DNA from: Hansfordia pulvinata | Taxonomy: Eukaryota; Ascomycota; Sordariomycetes; Xylariales | Direction of reading: 5' to 3' | Assembly (NCBI GenBank): GCA_006538405.1 | Contig: BJKQ01000013.1 | Span: 558,001-622,000, forward strand | DNA: 64,000 bases | Shown here: in pieces, positions 61,342 to 64,000 of the stretch | How the letters are laid out: each line of letters starts with the position of its first letter | Position numbering within the stretch: position 1 is the stretch's first letter | Program-made: the position numbers and the translations under genes | Notes under the pieces: generated by a model | Database searches by the model: none | Seen by the model: only the letters and a program-made list of their open reading frames with translations | Told to the model about the DNA's origin: nothing

Positions 61342-62928
61342 GGTGACGAGAATCGATCAGAAACGGGGCGGCATGCAGCAAGGCGTGCTTGGGGGCGGAT
61401 TCTGTTGCCAGCAGCGGGCGGGGAGAGGGAGATGGCGATGCTGAGGTTGGAACAAGTACCCTCGCTGGGTGGGAATCGTGGCAATCCAAATGACGCCGGC
61501 CGGGCACTGGGATTGCCGAAACTCGTACTGGTGGCCAGTGGGACGCGACACGCCTTCAGGGCTGGACGTGATGCGTCCCGGCACTGTGTACGCGTGTATG
61601 AGCACGGCGCGGAAAGCAGGCCCCAAGAAAATTAGAGGTGGTCGTACAGGTAATGTCGTAGGTGCCTCGTAGGGCGGGAGCTCTAAAGACAGTGTTCAGC
61701 GGGCCGAAGCACTGTACAGTACATTCTCCTGTCCCTCTGTCAGCCAGTGCCGCCTTTCGACATCTCCAAGTCGACTCGCCAATTATGATTTAGCCAGGTA
61801 GGTCCACTACTCGTACATAATCATGCCTACCTGTAGAGAAGGTAGGAGTATTATCATCTTCATTACCTGTCACGTACGGTGTAATCATCATGACCCCAAG
61901 GTAGCTACCCACTTTGCTCAACAAGACAGCACATGAAGTGCGAGAAAGGCTGCTGAGAAGACTGACGGCACGGAAAGGAAGTAGGTTCTACTCAATTCGA
62001 CAGCAGCTGCACGGTTATGGTCATCGATCTGGGGGGTGCCTCCAGTGGCTTGTTTGCATTCAGGCGAAATGTACCAGAATTGTCCGAGTGAGGTCATTGT
62101 TGCTGGCTCGTCCCGAAATAGCATGATCTTGTCGTATCTGAACTTCATAGGTGGCAGTGTAGCTACATGAGGCAAGAGAAGGGGAGTCCATGCTTCTTTT
62201 GGCACGACGTGCACAGTTACCTCGCTCATGAGTGGCTTAAGACTTGCTTTATTAAGAACTTTGGCCACGTTGCGGAGTAATGTTATTACGGCGAGGCGAG
62301 GCATCATGGCAGCATAAGAAACACAGCAATGTGTTTTGCAAAACGGGGCATGTTTATACATCCAAGGTACTGGGACCGACTTGGGAGTGCAAGCCCTCCG
62401 TTCCGCGGCATGCATGCATCCATTTCGAAGACCTCAGTCTTCCTGTTTTACCTCTTAGAACTGGCACCTAAAGGAGCTCTTCACGCATCAATACTTATCT
62501 CTCATGTTATGACAGCGTCTTGCACGTCGGAGGGGTGGCCTAAAGGGGTCTGCCCTCCGGAAAGTCTGCCCCTCCTCTTGCACCTTGTATTCGCGTGTTG
62601 CCATCTCTCCTAGTAAGATAAAAACGAAAGCTCAAAATAGCACTTTTATTTTAGACGGCAGTGGACTGAGTCAAGTGCTGGGCATTGCTTCGTACACTAA
62701 GTTATTTAAGCGCTCATCAATGTCTACTCGTAACCCGTTCTTCCCCGTTAAGGCATCCTTAGCTGATTGAGCGGTGGCGTCGGACCTTTATACATCCGTA
62801 ATACCTTCGGCCACAGTGACAGCAACCCGGCGTGAAGAGATAAAATAAAGGCTGTCGGACGACAAGGGCGGTAGAATGTTCAAGACCTCTTGCTCGTTCC
62901 CGTCGCACGAGACAATCTGGAGTACAGG
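61342..62928. other. Intergenic region, partly AT-richer
   Basis: From about 61780 to 62900 the GC content drops relative to the rest of the window. Apart from the weak minus-strand frame 61918-62415, no gene is recognised. The sequence gataaaataaagg near 62838-62850 could serve the secreted-protein gene at 62929. Confidence 0.4.
61918..62415 (-). CDS. Weak hypothetical open frame
   Basis: A 165-codon minus-strand frame. The portion from MMPRLAVITLLRNVAKVLNK through KFRYDKIMLFRDEPATM has mixed, unbiased third codon positions, unlike the GC-biased genes here. No domain is recognised. It could be an unrelated young gene or chance in an AT-richer patch. Confidence 0.2.
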   Translation of the reverse strand: MHAAERRACTPKSVPVPWMYKHAPFCKTHCCVSYAAMMPRLAVITLLRNVAKVLNKASLKPLMSEVTVHVVPKEAWTPLLLPHVATLPPMKFRYDKIMLFRDEPATMTSLGQFWYISPECKQATGGTPQIDDHNRAAAVELSRTYFLSVPSVFSAAFLALHVLSC

Positions 62929-63440
62929 ATGAAACTCACATTATTCTCCATAGCTCTCCTGGCCGCAGGGACGACGGCGGCGGTGCCAAGCCTAAGCCTC
63001 ACCGAGAGGGCCCTCCGGGACCGGTTCGCTCATCTCCCATCAACTTGAATCCCTACTCATGAGAGCGACGGCTGACCGAAGTAATCAGGACGAGGGAACA
63101 ACAGCAAGCCGCCCATAAGTTGATGAATGCCCACCCTGAGACGGGATCCGACAGATATGAGCTGGTCGAGCGTGCCATGAATGTGGCGTCTGAAGCCGAT
63201 TTCCCGGAAGCGACCAAAGATTTCTTCGAAGGCGCCGATAAGCTCGGCATAAAATATGACGAAGCAGATGTGCGGTTTCTTAAAGTGTTCTCGATGCCCG
63301 ACGAGATAGCCAAGATGAAAGTTGAGGACGAGTGGGATAGGATGGATGCGAAAGCCGAGAAGCTTCCGCCCAATTTTTTCAAAGAGTATTTTGACGCCTT
63401 GCTGGATGTTGCGGATAAGAAGATTCCTGGCAAGGACTAG
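62929..63440 (+). CDS. Secreted hypothetical protein, about 149 residues
   Basis: The first exon encodes a clear signal peptide (MKLTLFSIALLAAGTTAAVP, cleavage near residue 18-20) followed by SLSLTERALRDR. The second encodes a helical, highly charged domain: QQQAAHKLMNAHPETGSDRY, YELVERAMNVASEADFPEAT, DEWDRMDAKAEKLPPNFFKE and a Lys-rich end, KKIPGKD. They can be joined by an intron of about 65 bp (donor near 63025 reading GTTCGC, CTGAC branch point, acceptor near 63089). The donor is unusual, so the junction is uncertain. No cysteine is seen in the visible domain. It resembles small secreted proteins of plant- or insect-associated fungi only in general character. Confidence 0.55.
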
Positions 63441-64000
63441 ATAGGTAGGTAGCGCTCTTACCACTTGCAAACCAAGCTGGATACGTAAGCAGACACATCC
63501 AGAACATTTGGTGGTTACAACGTGGATAGAAATCCAGATACAAACAGCAGCTTCCTTGCGGCTCTCCAATGCTCGTCGAAACCTGAGCGCGGTCCCCTCC
63601 CATCCTGTCTTTGCTGCTGCAAGGCCGATCAGGCCGGCAAGCCTTCGTTCCACCATGCGCGTTCTCGCCCCTCAAGAGTGAATGGATGTCGACCCAAGGC
63701 AATGGGCTGTCAAGAACCCAGGGTTCTACCCGACACACCAGGTGCCGCGCAGACGGTGTCAAAGCTTGGGCGCTCGTACCTGACGATTAGGCTGCTGCCC
63801 CTGGCGACCGACCGGGGAGCTTGTTGACATTGACGTACTCGTCCAGTAGGGAGCGCCGGCGCCGCACCCACAGCACCACCGATGCCAGGTACTATCCATG
63901 GCACTCGGCGCGCCCAAGGTACGGGACGCGTACCTCACTTACGGGCTACCAGTACCAGTGCCAGGACCGGTACCGCTACCGGTACCAGTACTCGTCCACG
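63441..64000. other. Terminal region with GTACC-rich palindromic cluster
   Basis: No gene is recognised. The last 60 bases repeat CCGGTACC, CTACC and CCAGTACC elements, another dense cluster of the GTAC-centred motif seen across the intergenic DNA of this window. Confidence 0.4.

Overview
The window is chromosomal DNA of a filamentous ascomycete, most likely a Sordariomycete. The evidence is GC-rich sequence, short GT-AG introns (about 50-200 bp) with CTAAC/CTGAC-like branch points, an AREA/NIT2-type GATA factor, DASH-complex and CENP-O kinetochore subunits, a UstYa-type (DUF3328) oxidase-like protein, and a fungal DUF7708 protein beside a fungal AAA ATPase. No rRNA, tRNA, CRISPR array or intact transposon was recognised.

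Layout. 1-8 kb: RNA polymerase III subunit C11 (+), Mediator subunit 31 (-), DASH subunit Hsk3 (-) and a ketopantoate-reductase-like protein with a long disordered tail (-). 8-20 kb: about 11 kb without a recognisable gene, rich in microsatellites and GTAC/CGAG palindromes. 20-25.2 kb: a divergent pair, a DUF7708 protein (-) and an AAA ATPase (+). 25.7-28.9 kb: a 66-residue secreted peptide precursor with a Kex2-type site (-), and a UstYa-like protein (+) 1.7 kb away, divergently transcribed. 31.5-35.5 kb: acetyl-CoA transporter AT-1 (-) and kinetochore protein CENP-O/Mcm21 (+). 36.7-38.9 kb: a low-complexity single-pass membrane protein (-). 39-50.4 kb: a second gene-poor stretch leading to areA (+, 50.5-53.6 kb). 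55-61.4 kb: phosphopantothenate-cysteine ligase, an MFS monocarboxylate-type transporter, a small hypothetical protein and WBP11, all on the - strand. 62.9-63.4 kb: a secreted hypothetical protein (+).

Two points matter most. First, six otherwise convincing genes are each interrupted by one to four single-base frame changes. All eleven have the same sign (one base missing), and most lie in short, usually G/C, homopolymers. This is what systematic undercalling in a long-read or pyrosequencing assembly would leave, and each gene should be read through these points rather than called a pseudogene. Second, the small Kex2-type precursor next to a UstYa-like gene is a candidate for a minimal, undescribed ribosomal-peptide (RiPP) locus.

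The housekeeping genes have no evident shared pathway. Three touch coenzyme A metabolism (PanE-like, Cab2, AT-1) and two encode kinetochore subunits, probably by coincidence. Exon boundaries below were worked out by hand from splice signals, reading-frame phase and family similarity.
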